The notes beneath the pieces were generated by a model. That model searched no databases and was not told the origin of the DNA. It was given only the letters and a program-made list of their open reading frames with translations. Positions 1 through 11,330 of a stretch of DNA of 64,000 nucleotides are shown one piece after another. How positions within the stretch are numbered: the first letter of the stretch is position 1; every line of letters begins with the position of its first letter. A program made the position numbers and the translations under genes. The stretch is from Anagrus nilaparvatae (lineage: Eukaryota; Arthropoda; Insecta; Hymenoptera; Mymaridae): contig JAKSXM010000107.1 in the NCBI GenBank assembly GCA_022575985.1, positions 4,402,001 to 4,466,000 on the forward strand, written 5' to 3'.

Positions 1-225
1 ATTTCTCGTAGAATCTTATTCCGCAGACAAAAATTTCTTTGAGCTACGCATGCTCGAGAAATCGCTTAAGCAGACAGTTTTTTTCAAATTTGAATTTCTC
101 ATTCAAGATTTCGCTCTAGAAGGCTAAAAATTTGGCCGGTGGCCTGTTTTTGGTTGTAATTTTAGAAAAAAAACTTTAGAGTCGTTTAGAAGGCCCGACT
201 ATCATTATTTCTCTCGAGAGCAAAT
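1..225 (+). repeat. Partial copy of repeat family R1 cut by the window edge
   Basis: Contains GAGCTACGCATGCTCGAGAA and GGCTAAAAATTTGG, phrases shared with 1,200-1,460 and with the complement of 56.6-57.2 kb. It is the end of an element whose remainder lies left of the window. Confidence 0.55.
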
Positions 226-954
226 GATCACTTCATTTAAATTTAACTATATCATTATAATAAATATCAAAAACTCTTATCAGATCTGTTAAAATTCTTT
301 TAAACTGCCTAATTATCATTTCTAGACTACAAATGAAAAAAAAAATAAGAAAACAAAAAATTTTTAACCATCTTTTAAGGTCATCAGGTCGTATGCATTA
401 AAAATTACGTAAAATAAATGAAAAATTTAGTAAAATTTAGGGTTGCTAAATAAGGTCAAAAAATGTATCCTATTTTTTCTTATGATTTTTTTTCACTTTT
501 TTGATGATAAAAAAGTAGTTTCTCGTCGAGTATGGTATAAAAATTTGAAATTTCGGGCCAAAAAAAGTAAATGAAAAGAGGCTAAAAACCCTAAAAAAAC
601 ACAACATATTTTCTATGCAAAAGTATTAAAATGTTTAAATTGGTGTAAAATTATAGTTCTGGATACTTTATACAAGATAACTATATAAGAAAATACTAAT
701 ACGTAATATTAACCGTTTAAAAATAAAAATGTTTATTTATAACGAAAAATTTTAATTTTTTCCAAAATAGCGTCAAAAAAAGTGAATTTAGCTCTTGCGT
801 AACCTTTAAATGTTAATATTTTTCAACAAAAATTTAGGCACCTTATTTTTTCAACAAATGATTTTTTTTTTTTAATTGTGCTAAATTAATCGACATTAAT
901 CGGGAAAGTCTTTCAAATTTCGCTGTCTCAACATATAAGCTTGTAGAAAAAATT
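226..954. other. AT-rich spacer
   Basis: Long A and T runs, no open frame of interest and no repeat structure I can support. Confidence 0.4.
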
Positions 955-1515
955 CTTAGGTAAAATTTCCCGCGAAATCCAAATTTTTTGTCAGATTTTT
1001 GATTGGTCACGTGACTCGGCGGGAAATTTGAAATTTTTAAAAAATGAAAATTTTGGAATCAGTTTTTTTGTTCTAGTTTTTTAAGGGAGCCAAAAAACAA
1101 AACAAAAATTTTACTACAAGACGTGTACATGAAGAGAAAAATTTTGGGTATTTAAAAAGTAAAATTGGTTTGTCAGCAGGAGAGTTATGAATGCTAGAAG
1201 TTGGAACGTATTTATTTGATTTCTCGCGGATGCGCAGCTCAAAAAAAAATTTTGAACCATGGAATCGAATAGCCAGAGAAATTTCCTATTCGGGCCTAAG
1301 AGGAAATTTTTTTTTGTAATAAAATAAGAGTCTGAGAGAGTTTTTAGTAATTTTTGCGCTCTTAAAATTTAAAAAAATAAAAAACACAAAAAAAAACAAT
1401 TTGGCTGTAAAAAATCAAGGAGAAGACCTAGGAGGCTAAAAATTGGGGAGGTAACTTATTTTCGATATTACTTTGAGCGAAAAATATTTTGGGACCGATT
1501 TGAAGGACCAAGAAT
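955..1515 (+). mobile_element. MITE family R1, plus-orientation copy
   Basis: Matches, as reverse complement, the well-bounded element at 56,619-57,167 along its length: AAATTTCCCGCGAAATCC, GATTGGTCACGTGACTCGG, TCGCGGATGCGCAGCTC, GGCTAAAAATTGGGGAGGTA. Its ends are too eroded to fix. No ORF. Confidence 0.7.
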
Positions 1516-1551
1516 TAGGTCTACATACACTTGAGGAATATCGACCCATAT

Positions 1552-1925
1552 ATTTATCGTCATGTCTAGTTTATATTCATTCTTACCGGTTCTTTCATAG
1601 CGTAAACAAGTACGTATTGGATTTATAACATTCGTCACTTTTAATCGTCATTTTTGATCATCATTTTTGATCATTAAATTTGATCATCACATTTGATCAT
1701 CACATGTGATCATCACATATGATCATTACATTTTATCATCACATGTGATCATCACATTTGATCATCACTTTTGATCATCACTTTTGATCAACATTTTTGA
1801 TCATCACTTTTGATCATCTCTTTTGATAATAAGAGATTTATCGACAGGTCTAGTTTATAATTATTCTTACAGAATATTTCTTAGCGTGAACATGTATGTA
1901 TTGGATTTATATCATTTGATCATTC
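1552..1925 (+). repeat. GATCAT minisatellite between two direct repeats
   Basis: About 1,640-1,832 is a tandem array of a roughly 13 bp unit (GATCATCACATTT and variants), each unit centred on the palindrome TGATCA. It is flanked by two diverged direct copies of an 85 bp sequence (1,552-1,636 and 1,837-1,925) that starts TTTATCG..TCTAGTTTATA and ends TATTGGATTTATA. More degenerate GATCA units continue to about 2,010. Confidence 0.85.
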
Positions 1926-2842
1926 GTTGATTAGATTTGATCATTTGATGATCACATGCATTTTGGGATGATCACATTTGCATCATGGGATGATCACATT
2001 TATAGATGATGTTATGAGCATTTCATTTTGTTCATTTGATAATAATAACTTTTGTAATAACTAAATGTTTTTTTTTCTAACACTGTTTTTTTTATATATA
2101 GCAATATATAAAAATAGAGTTTATTGACAGGGGAAAATTAAATATTACACTGAGTTTTAATATTATAAACAGGTAACTTGTCTTGTTATCATTACCATTA
2201 CCCTCTGATCATCACTCTCATCAAACCAATAATATTGGTTTTCCTAAGACTTATAAGTCAATTATATTAAGGTTTCTAAATATTATACAAGGGAAAACGA
2301 ACATTTATATTTCCTTCTAAAGTCTTCGTAAATTCTTGAATTTTTATGCATAAAATTGTAATTCCAGTATTTGATTTGAGAATAAAAGCTATTTCGATGT
2401 TCAGAGTTAAGGTTGAATCAGGTGGATAGAAATGGCATTTTTTGGGTAAAAATTTCTGGAGATCGAAACTTCTGGAATGTTTAATATTTTCTAGCCATTG
2501 ATCATGTTATAAGCCCCTTAAAATTAAAAAAATAATTTTGAAAATTTATTGACTACTGACGGAGATATTAGTGCTTGAAATTTCATTAATTTTTGAGGTA
2601 CTTAATTAATCAAGGCTTTTTTAAAAATAATCTGATTTTAAAAATCTTTGAATATAATATTTAGGACATTATTTAGCATCAATTCACTAAAAAAAATTTT
2701 GATTTTCTACGTTTCGCAGCGAATGCATTGCTTTTTTGAAAAATTTAGGTTAGGTCAAAAATCAAAACACTTGAAATATATTTCACATTGTTTCTTTTAG
2801 CCAATAAAAAAGAAAAAGTAAAATTATATGAGTTGTTCCTGG

Positions 2843-2977
2843 CACTCTGGCAAACTCGGGCGCTCTTGGCCTTTCACATAGCTTTGCTACTCCGGCGAGC
2901 TCGGGCCCTCTCAGCCTTTCACATAGCCTTGCCACTCCGGCGAGCTCGGGCGCTCTTAGCCTTTCACTTAGCTTTGC
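2843..2977. repeat. 45-bp minisatellite in the core of element A
   Basis: Three units at 45-base spacing, each with GGCGAGCTCGGGC-GCTCT and CCTTTCACATAGC. Because 45 is divisible by three, frames on both strands stay open and give repetitive 15-residue peptides (for example RARALLAFHIALPL). These are products of periodicity, not evidence of a protein. Confidence 0.85.
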
Positions 2978-3118
2978 CACGTAAACTTAGCTTCGCGGTG
3001 CTTAGCATTGGTCTTTGCTCCCTTTGCTCTAGCGGCAGTAACGTTTCTTTGCTATGGCCTTAGTACCCTTTGCTCTTGCAGCTATCGCAAAATTTATAAC
3101 GGTTTTTTCACGCGCGCG

Positions 3119-3479
3119 CCAATCAGCAAGCGCGACTGAGACGGGGGAGGTCTATAAATATAATAACTATCATAACCGCGATATTGGCCGGAGCAGCATT
3201 TGCTGTCCTGACTTCAGCCTTCACGCACGTGGCTACCTTGACACCTTCGCTATGCTGTGAATGAGATTGTTTGCTGGTTTGATTGTTGCTGACGTGCTTG
3301 GTGCACTTGGAGGAGTCCATGGCTTTCGGACGTTAAATCCTCATTGAAGCAGCTCGTAAGCTGTGATTGATTGAATCGCTTGGTGCAATTTTCCGAGCTC
3401 GTAGGCTTGAAGAGGTGGACATTGATATTCCTGGCCAGGAGAAGTCACCTGAGTACAAGGTGCTCGCATGTTTGTAAGT
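3119..3479 (+). promoter_or_regulatory. Promoter-like segment and candidate first exon inside element A
   Basis: CCAAT at 3119-3123 is followed by TATAAATA at 3153-3160, a GC-rich stretch of about 290 bases, and a consensus donor GTAAGT at 3474-3479. The spacing is that of a TATA promoter, leader exon and intron start. A short frame MRLFAGLIVADVLGALGG begins near 3,262 and stops after 28 codons. It could be a captured host promoter or an LTR piece. Confidence 0.35.
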
Positions 3480-4001
3480 TTTTGATTTCTCTTTTGTATG
3501 TTTGTGTATGTATGTGTATTTATGACCTTAATGATTTAATTTGTTGTATGCTTATGAATCATTGATTTTGAAAACGTGTGGTTGGGGCCACGCATCAAAT
3601 GCTAAAAAAAACCACCAGCCCTTTTTAGGGCCACCTATTACGTACAACAAAGAACAAATAATACAGAAAGCTTCAACTGAAATTAACACACATGATTGTT
3701 CAAAATTGAGATTTTTTTTAGTGAATCGATGCTAAATAATGTCCTAAATATTATATTCAAAGATTTTTAAAATTAGATTATTTATGAAAAGAGTCTTGAT
3801 TAATTAAGTACCTCAAAAATTAATGAAATTTCAAGTGCTAATATCTCCGTTTGTAGTCAATAAATTTTCAAAATTATTTTTTTAATTTTAAGGGACATAT
3901 AACATGATCAATGGCTAAAAATATTAAACATTCCAGAAGTTTCGATCTCCAGAAATTTTAACTCAAAAAATACTATTTCTATCCACCTGATTCAACCTTA
4001 A

Positions 4002-6179
4002 TAGCAGAAAAATAATTTACGAGCCTAATTTGCAAAATACCTCTTATTCATTTAAAAACTTAAAAAAGCAGTACTTTAACGCGCTTTAACCTATAAATAA
4101 ATGATAAAAAAACGATTCAAAATCAAATATCAATGGACGATAAATTTTTAGCAAGATTTAGATGCAAAAAATCCTCAGAGCAAAACTTAAAGAACAAGTA
4201 TCCAACCGATGAAAATGTTATTTTTCCATTTTTATTATGATACCGGGATTCTTTAATCATGAAAATTTTTTGAAATATCGATTTCGCAGTTAAAAATTTT
4301 TACATTAAATCATCCAGAAATTATTTTCTTCTATTAAAAGTAAAATATTTTAGCTTTTAGGTTAGAAGTTTTTCCATAAACGTAATTCTTCCAGATTTCA
4401 ATGACATAAATTTAAAATAAAAGTCAGTAATGAAAAAAAAATTTTTATTTCAGTATGAATATAAATTTATCCCTTTTTTCATGCTGGGTAAATCGTTTAA
4501 TTGATTTATGCTGACTCAACACTATGATTTTTTGCGATTGAATATTATGCTTTATAGAATAATGTATAACAGTTAGTTTTTATTTTTTACAGTTTATGCA
4601 GAATTTTTATTTTTTAATTAAAAAATGGCAACTGTTTTCACGACTAAAATGCAAGATTATTTTTCTTTAAAAAATTATAAACAAATAAGGTTTTATTGTA
4701 CAAATAAATAGTAAAATTTTTTTATTAAAATACAAATTTAAAATTAAATAAGGTATATTGCAACAGTAAAATTTTATATAATTGACTTTTATTTTATAGT
4801 TTTTATGCTTTATATTTATTAATTTGTAAGTAAGGGTATTAAAAATTTTCACTGTTAAATAATTAACTTATTTTTTTATTACAGAGAAAAATAAGATTGC
4901 TAAACATATTTCATGTGCAGTATACTGAATATATCTATATATATGAATAGAAATCTTGATTTTTTGGATCGAAAAATGCTTCATTTTATTATTAATACTA
5001 ATGCCTTTTCTCCACTAGTTGGCTATCAAAAATGCTATAGTCAAAGCACGCGTGTATTGATTTTTATTTAAGCAATGGAGAAAAGAATTAAATGTTTAAA
5101 AATTTAATTTTAACTTCAGGAAATCCTTTTGTAACTATGGTAAATTAGAATAGAAAAATATTTATATAGAAAACATGTAATGATGAAAAAATAACTTAAA
5201 ATTTGTTTCTACAAGTAAAAACTGTATTTGAAAAATTATATAAAATTATATAAATTAAATATGGGCTAATTTAAATCAAACGACTTTCAACCTGATTGTC
5301 ATTTTTTCAACTCGATTTTATAGTACTATTTTTTCCAAAAGTATTTCTAAAAATAAGTCTAAATGGAAACTTTTAGCTCCTAAGTTTCGATTCTCGATTT
5401 TCGACAACCACTTTTTCGGTAATTTAAAAAAAAAAGCAGTCAATTTTTCTTTTTTTTTCTCTGAGATGCCTGACATGCATATTTTATCATAAAAAATTAT
5501 TTCCTTCTTGGTTCTATAACAGAAATTTTTCGTGGACCCTGATATTATGGTCTAAAAATTGATTTGAAAAGCGCATAGATTCATGTTTTTATATAAATTT
5601 TTTTTTTTTTATTAAATAAAAATATTTGATTTTTGAGCTAATAATAATTTGCTTTATTTTTCCAATATATTGTCCACGTTTCGAAGACCTTCAGTCTTTT
5701 ATTTCGCCTATAGACCCTGAATTAAATTAAAAAAATTTCAAATAAAATGTAAATTTTTCAATTTTCTTATAACTTAATGAAATTTTTTTAATCGTTTTTT
5801 ATTTCCTTTTTTTGTACAGCGTTATAGGAATGTTTTAGTGAAATTTCCCAAAGAATCCGAAAATTGAAACAGAATTGTGCAGAAGCGTCAAAGTATATCT
5901 CTCTCTCCCTTTCTAGAAATAGACTATTGCAACTTAAGTTTTTCGGTGTGCTAATTACGTAATTTATGGTTTTTTTTCTGGAAAATGTTTACGTTTCCTG
6001 AATAATTTTGCTTGTTACCAAAATTCAGATACTAAGAAAATGGCCAAAAATATTGGCCGCAGCGAAGGAACGATCAATTTTTTGGAAAAATGACCAACAC
6101 ATTTAATTTATAATAATCTCAGCATTTTTTTCAAATTTTATTTTGTTATAGGAACTCAAACATTAATTCATAAAGGCTC
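4002..6179. other. AT-rich intergenic DNA with an eroded R1 copy
   Basis: No gene seen. About 5,300-5,420 shares TAAGTCTAAAT, CGATTCTCGATTTTCGACAA and CCACTTTTT with 56,690-56,780, so it is a diverged R1 copy. The rest is A/T runs. Confidence 0.45.
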
Positions 6180-6416
6180 AAATCAACTTCACGATATTCC
6201 TGTGGAATATGTCCAAATCTACTTGCGACTTCTCATTCGAAGCTTTACAAAATATACTTTTCGATAAAATTACTTTTGAAATAATTTTTGATGCATTGTT
6301 TTGGCTAGTGGTCCAAAAAGCACCAAAACTCGGAATTTTTTTTTCAATTTCAGCTTTGTCAGTTGTTTAAAAGAATTGAGCCTAAAACCACAAACTTCAA
6401 TTGCGAACATCCGCGC
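6180..6416 (+). mobile_element. Diverged copy of foldback element B, left piece
   Basis: Aligns with 11,530-11,800: CCTGTGGAATATGT, CTTGCGACTTCTCATTC, GATAAAATTACTTTTGAAA, and GCGAACATCCGCGC. It continues after the 6,417-9,284 insertion, at 9,285-9,350 (GCAACA..GTAAAATA, then TTTTGTTTTCGATATTAAAA). Confidence 0.7.
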
Positions 6417-6626
6417 TTAAGGGTCCTTTGTGCTAAATCTGTTTTTGAAAATTACTTTTTTTTTTTTGCATAAACAACTTCATATATGTCTCAAGAACAT
6501 GTAAAAAAAATTTTTATTTTAAATTCCCTCTCTAAGTATACTTTTTGGCCTGTTTTGCGCGCGCCGTCAAACTAATTTTAACATGGAACATGTTTATAGG
6601 GAGGGGGTACTTCGGAATTTGAAAAT

Positions 6627-6965
6627 TAAGGGGGGGGTCAAATTTGTCCCATTTAAGGGGGGGGGTCAAATATGTCCCATTTAAGGGGGGTAGTCAAATA
6701 TGTCCCATTTAAGGGGGGTAGTCAAATTTGTCCCATTTAAGGGGGGGGTCAAATTTGTCCCATTTAAGGGGGGGTCAAATTTGTCCCATTTAAGGGGGAG
6801 GGTCAAATATGTCCCATTTAAGGGGGGGGTCAAATGGGACTTGGAATAATTTCAATTTTGGGACTTAGAATAATTTGGGTTTAGGGACTTAGAAAATTTT
6901 TTTGATTTAGGGACGTAGAGTATACGCGTTTAGGAAATCATAATAGTTTGGGTTTAGAATCTTAA
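6627..6965 (+). repeat. G-run minisatellites in element C (left arm)
   Basis: First about eight units of roughly 26-28 bp, 'ggggggGTCAAATTTGTCCCATTTAA', with G-runs of 6-10. Then several units of about 25 bp resembling GGGACTTAGAATAATTTGGG. Inverted counterparts lie at 8,950-9,205, and relics at 20,842-21,060, 31,130-31,320, 38,960-39,260 and 53,410-53,545. Confidence 0.9.
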
Positions 6966-8949
6966 CATTTAGTAAAGGTGATAATTACAAATTATAAAAA
7001 TAGGAAATTGTATTTTTTTTTTGTGTGTCTATGCTGTAAGATTACAGATGTAAATGTAAGTAAACATGTTCCATGCATTTTGGTTGTGTGTACACAAACC
7101 GGTTATAAGTTTTTAAAAAAAGTGTGTGTTTGTGTGTGTACGTACGTACGTATGTAATCGCTGATATTTCACAAACATTATGGAATTAAGAACTAATTTT
7201 TTTTTTTCAAAAATTTTTTCACCAAAAAAGCTCGAGGTACTTTTTTTTTTTCTAAAATTGAATAGATATCCATATTGTCCTCGCAAACCTTCCTAGGTCT
7301 TTCAAATTAATTATATTATATTAATTAATATGTATTGTATTATTGAATATGAATACTCATAGAATGTGTATATTTGCGGATTTTTCCATCAGTAACAAGT
7401 TTTAATTCACTATATAAGCAGAGTTGGCCAAAAAACGAAACTCTGGCCAACAAAACGAAAAAAGTCAAGTAGTAGTATAATATGAGCCAGCCAAAAGGGT
7501 TATTGTATGTACCCGGGATCGCAGACGACTGGTAAGTTGAAAAAAAAAAATAATTTTTCATTAAAAAAAAAAAAAAAAAAAAAAAATCGTTTTTTTTTAA
7601 ATCACGTATATTTACTCTTTCTACTTAACATTTCTGTAAAAATTATTCACCGATTGTAATGTTTATGGTCTAGATTTTTTTGTTTTGAGTTGCTCTAAAC
7701 GAAAAAAACAAAAAAAAGAAAATTATTTAATTTAAAGTATCGAAAAACTTGTTTTGAAACTTCAAACGCGTTTATCTCGAAACACGTTTCTCTTTAGCTG
7801 TGTATACGAAACAAAAACAATTCTAGCAATTTACTTAATATTTGCTGAGTGGTGAAAAAAATATATTTTTCAGGGGCTGACTTCGAGTTTTTTTTTAAAA
7901 AAGTTCTCAAAAAGTTTTTACAGCTACTAACTGTAGTCCTAAAAATTTAGGCCTTTTTTTGCATTTTAACTTTAAACAGCCGCCATTTTGTTTGTAATTA
8001 ATTTTTTTGAAAAAACTCGAAGTCAGCCCCTGACATTTGCTTTAAACTCTTACCCATTTTTTTTTTTTTGTTTCAGATAAGTCTAACTGGAGATATCCTG
8101 TACACAGTTTTGACATAGTGCCTGATTTACGCACGTGTAACGCGGAAGTGACGTCATGAAAATAAAAAATAAAAATTTTTTTGTAAAATATAATACTTAA
8201 GGTTCTTCACCAGACAATTAAAATTACGGTATTTTGACAGATCATTTTTCATGGTAGCTTAAATAAAAAAAAAAAGAGCGACAACGTTGTACAATCTTTG
8301 TGTAGGCGCACGATTTTATTTACATGATTATTATTATAATATTATGCGTGTATTTTAAACGTCGACGTTGTCACCTTAAAATTTTCATCAATTTTTTATT
8401 TTTTCTAATTAAAATATCTTTTATACGAAAACCACAATTTATTTAAAAATCGAATACAAGTTTCTTCAACAATTAATTTACTTTGTGCAATTTTTAAAAA
8501 AAAAATCTATTGTTCAGTTTCGGCGTTGACAGTAAATAAAAATTTCAAACCCGTGTTTTTTTACTCGGCTCCTATGCTTGCAATGTATAAGAATTCAACT
8601 TTGGAGCTTTGTATCTCCTAAACGAAAACCACAATTTTCTTGAAATTTTATTTTTATGTGTATTATTATAATATAAACCCCCTATAAAAATTTTAGCGAT
8701 TTCTATTGTCGTCTAAATTACTGGTGAACTACCTTAAATAAAAGTATATACAAACATTTACTCAAAAATCTGTAACCGTCTCTTCACAATCCTTGCCTAA
8801 AAAACTTATAACCGGTTTGTGTAAACACAACCTAAATGCATGGAACATGTTTACTTCCAAATGAGGACTAGATATAATACAAATGTTACTCAACATTACA
8901 ATACAATTTTCTATTGTTGTAATTTGTAATTATTACCTTACTAGTTGTT

Positions 8950-9205
8950 AAGATTCTAAAACCAAACTATTTTGATTCCCTAAACCTGAATTATTATAAG
9001 TCCCTGAACCTGAATTATTCCAAGTCCCTAGATCGATATTATTCTAAGTCCTTAAGCCCAGATTTTTCAAAGTCTTTTAATAGTATTTTATTTATTTATA
9101 TATACTTACCTAATTATTCTAAGTCTTATTTGACCCCCCCCCCTTAAATAGGACAAATTTGACCCCCCCCCTTAAAAAGGACAAATTTGACCCCCCCCCC
9201 CTTAA
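8950..9205 (-). repeat. Minisatellites in element C (right arm)
   Basis: Complementary versions of the left-arm units: 'ctaagtccct' units followed by CCCCCCCTTAAA-type units. Copy number is smaller than in the left arm (about three C-run units against eight), so the two arrays have changed length independently. Confidence 0.85.
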
Positions 9206-9409
9206 TTTTCAAGTTCTGAAGTACCCCCTCCCTATAAACATGTTCCATGTTAAAATCGTCATATTTAACACAAAGGACCCTTAAAATGTTTTTGCAACAG
9301 AGTAAAATATACTCAAAAACTAATATAAATTTTGTTTTCGATATTAAAAATCAAACTATTAAACCTTAAAAAAGCTAGGTCAACGATATATTTTTCTACT
9401 CTTTGAGGA

Positions 9410-11330
9410 ACCTCAGTACCAATGGTTTATCAGTATTTTCTTTTTTATATTGACATATTTATCGCATCTTTAATATTAGCGATGCAGAATGAATACATGA
9501 AAAGTTTATTTTTCTGTTTATTTTACATTATAGAAAACAATATTAATTATTTTTGGACTTTTGGTTTGTAAAAACTCCGAATTTTTACTCTTAATTATCA
9601 CCTACCAGTTGTTTAATTACTCCATTCATAAGTAAAGTAAAAACACTTGGGGTAATCTTTGATAGCAAGCTTGATTCACATATTGTGCAGGGTGAGAAAA
9701 ACACTTAGGTTTAACCACCTTAAAAATTTAGTATAACTCTACAAAATCGGGTAAAGTCACAGCATGAGGCATGCTAAGACTTGATTCATTGGAAGATTCT
9801 GAGTAAACTCAGACTAACAAACTTGAAAATTAAATTATGAATCAATTACAGTGCTTTCGAGAGTGCTTTCAAACTTTAAAAATGGAATTATTAATTATTT
9901 TAGGTATTAATTACCGTCTAAAATATTTATGAAACGTTGTGGGATTCTCTTTTTTACTTGGATATGAACACTGTTTTTATATAATTTACTCGTGTTTTAA
10001 CTCTGTTGTTTTAACGGATAATTTTTGAAGTTGGGCTTCCTTTGCATATTATTGCACAATTTCATTTATAAAAAGCTCTATTAACAAATCTATTCTAGGT
10101 TCCTTCAAAAATGATCCAAATTATATGGAAACATCTTTTCTCCGGCTCCTGCATAAATGGTAAATTGCAATGTAGGTAAGTAGGAGAATATTTTTTTCCA
10201 AACTAACAAAGAATTTGTTTTTTCTAATTTTTTATGCTCATCTTTCAATTTTTCAAAAATTTTTTTGTCTTCTAAATTTAATCACAAAATAAATCGAAAA
10301 TTATATTTTCACCCATATAATTTATTTTAATGAAAAATAAATAAAATAATTTTCTCATAAATGTAAAGCTATATTAAATATTTTCTTTATATTTTTTCAT
10401 AATTAAATTTTTAATGTATTTTTTTTAACCTAACTTTACTTGCTTGAATATAGATAAAATTTAATAAAGTAGATAGTTGAAGAAGGTATTCTATTTAAAA
10501 ATCGATTTTTTTACTGTTTTTTTTTTTAGAAAATAATATACTAAGAATGCTATCATAATTTCTAATAATCTCAGCATTTCTTAGTTTTTTTTCGAGTTAT
10601 GTAGATTTTTTGTTGAAAATTTAGTTTTAATCGATACAATATATATATATTTATTACCAAAATAATTAGTAGTAGAAAACCCCCAAAATAGGAAAATGGG
10701 TATTAGTCAAATTTTTTGGTGATTCATAACCATCGAGTCATGATGCACATTCTGCCAGTAATATACATACTTTTAGGATATTATATTCTTTGATATTATA
10801 TGGGTGAAAAGAAGGATAAACATTTTGAGAAACCTACCTTTTTATTATACTAGGATGATAAATTTTTTATATCTTCTTGTTATTTTTACAAAAAATACTG
10901 CTGTTAGAAATGCTTACTTTTCAATTTTAATTTTTTACTTTTACTTTTTAATTTTGAAACAAGGGAGAATATTTTAAATAGAAAGGTCATTTGGGCTCAA
11001 ATGTGACAATAAATAGAATAAAATCAATGAAGTTGGTAATTATTCTATAATTGGTTAATTATCAAATCCAAATCTCGTGACATTTGTTGGTGAGAATTTA
11101 GGATATGAAGATACTTTTTTTTACGTATCCAAAAAAGTCAGAATGTCAAAATTATGTTTTTGATAGAATTCAAACTTTGAAATTTATTTCGAAATACAAA
11201 TACAATTTATAAAATAATGTTAACAAGGTTTTCCATTTTCAAAGTTAAAAAATTAAGAAAAATTTTTCTTGATAAGCTCCTTCAGAAGGTTGTTTTTAGC
11301 AAATTTCAGAATAGAAAAAAAGATGTGATC
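9410..11330. other. AT-rich spacer, no gene seen
   Basis: Only short frames and A/T runs. No repeat structure that I can support apart from an AT dinucleotide tract near 10,640. Confidence 0.4.

Larger units (their letters stand above)
2407..4001. mobile_element. Foldback element A with TTAA ends and a GC-rich core
   Basis: The left arm (2,407 to about 2,720) and right arm (about 3,690-4,001) are inverted copies of each other, starting TTAAGGTTGAATCAGG and ending CCTGATTCAACCTTAA. The core (2,780-3,480) is far less AT-rich than anything around it. It holds a 45 bp minisatellite and a promoter-like segment. No transposase frame. TTAA at both tips is compatible with a piggyBac-type target site. 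Confidence 0.8.
6417..9284. mobile_element. TTAA element C, 2.9 kb, with nested inverted repeats
   Basis: Ends are TTAAGGGTCCTTTGTG and its complement. Inside, inverted pairs repeat at several depths: AACATGGAACATGTTTATAG at 6,580 against 9,230, ATGCATTTTGGTTGTG..ACAAACCGGTTATAAG at 7,070 against 8,810, and a central palindrome near 7,880-8,035 (GGGGCTGACTTCGAG). It carries two minisatellites. No transposase frame was found, so it would be non-autonomous. The TTAA at each tip is a target duplication, shown by the interrupted host repeat. Confidence 0.85.

Noticed and set aside
1640..1832. CRISPR-like array
   Set aside because: The units are about 13 bp with no unique spacers; it is a simple minisatellite in a eukaryotic genome.
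2783..3063. Open frames on both strands with repeated ARALLAFHIALPLRR or RLRAPELAGVAKLCE peptides
   Set aside because: They arise because the 45-bp minisatellite period is a multiple of three; no start context, partner exons or family support.
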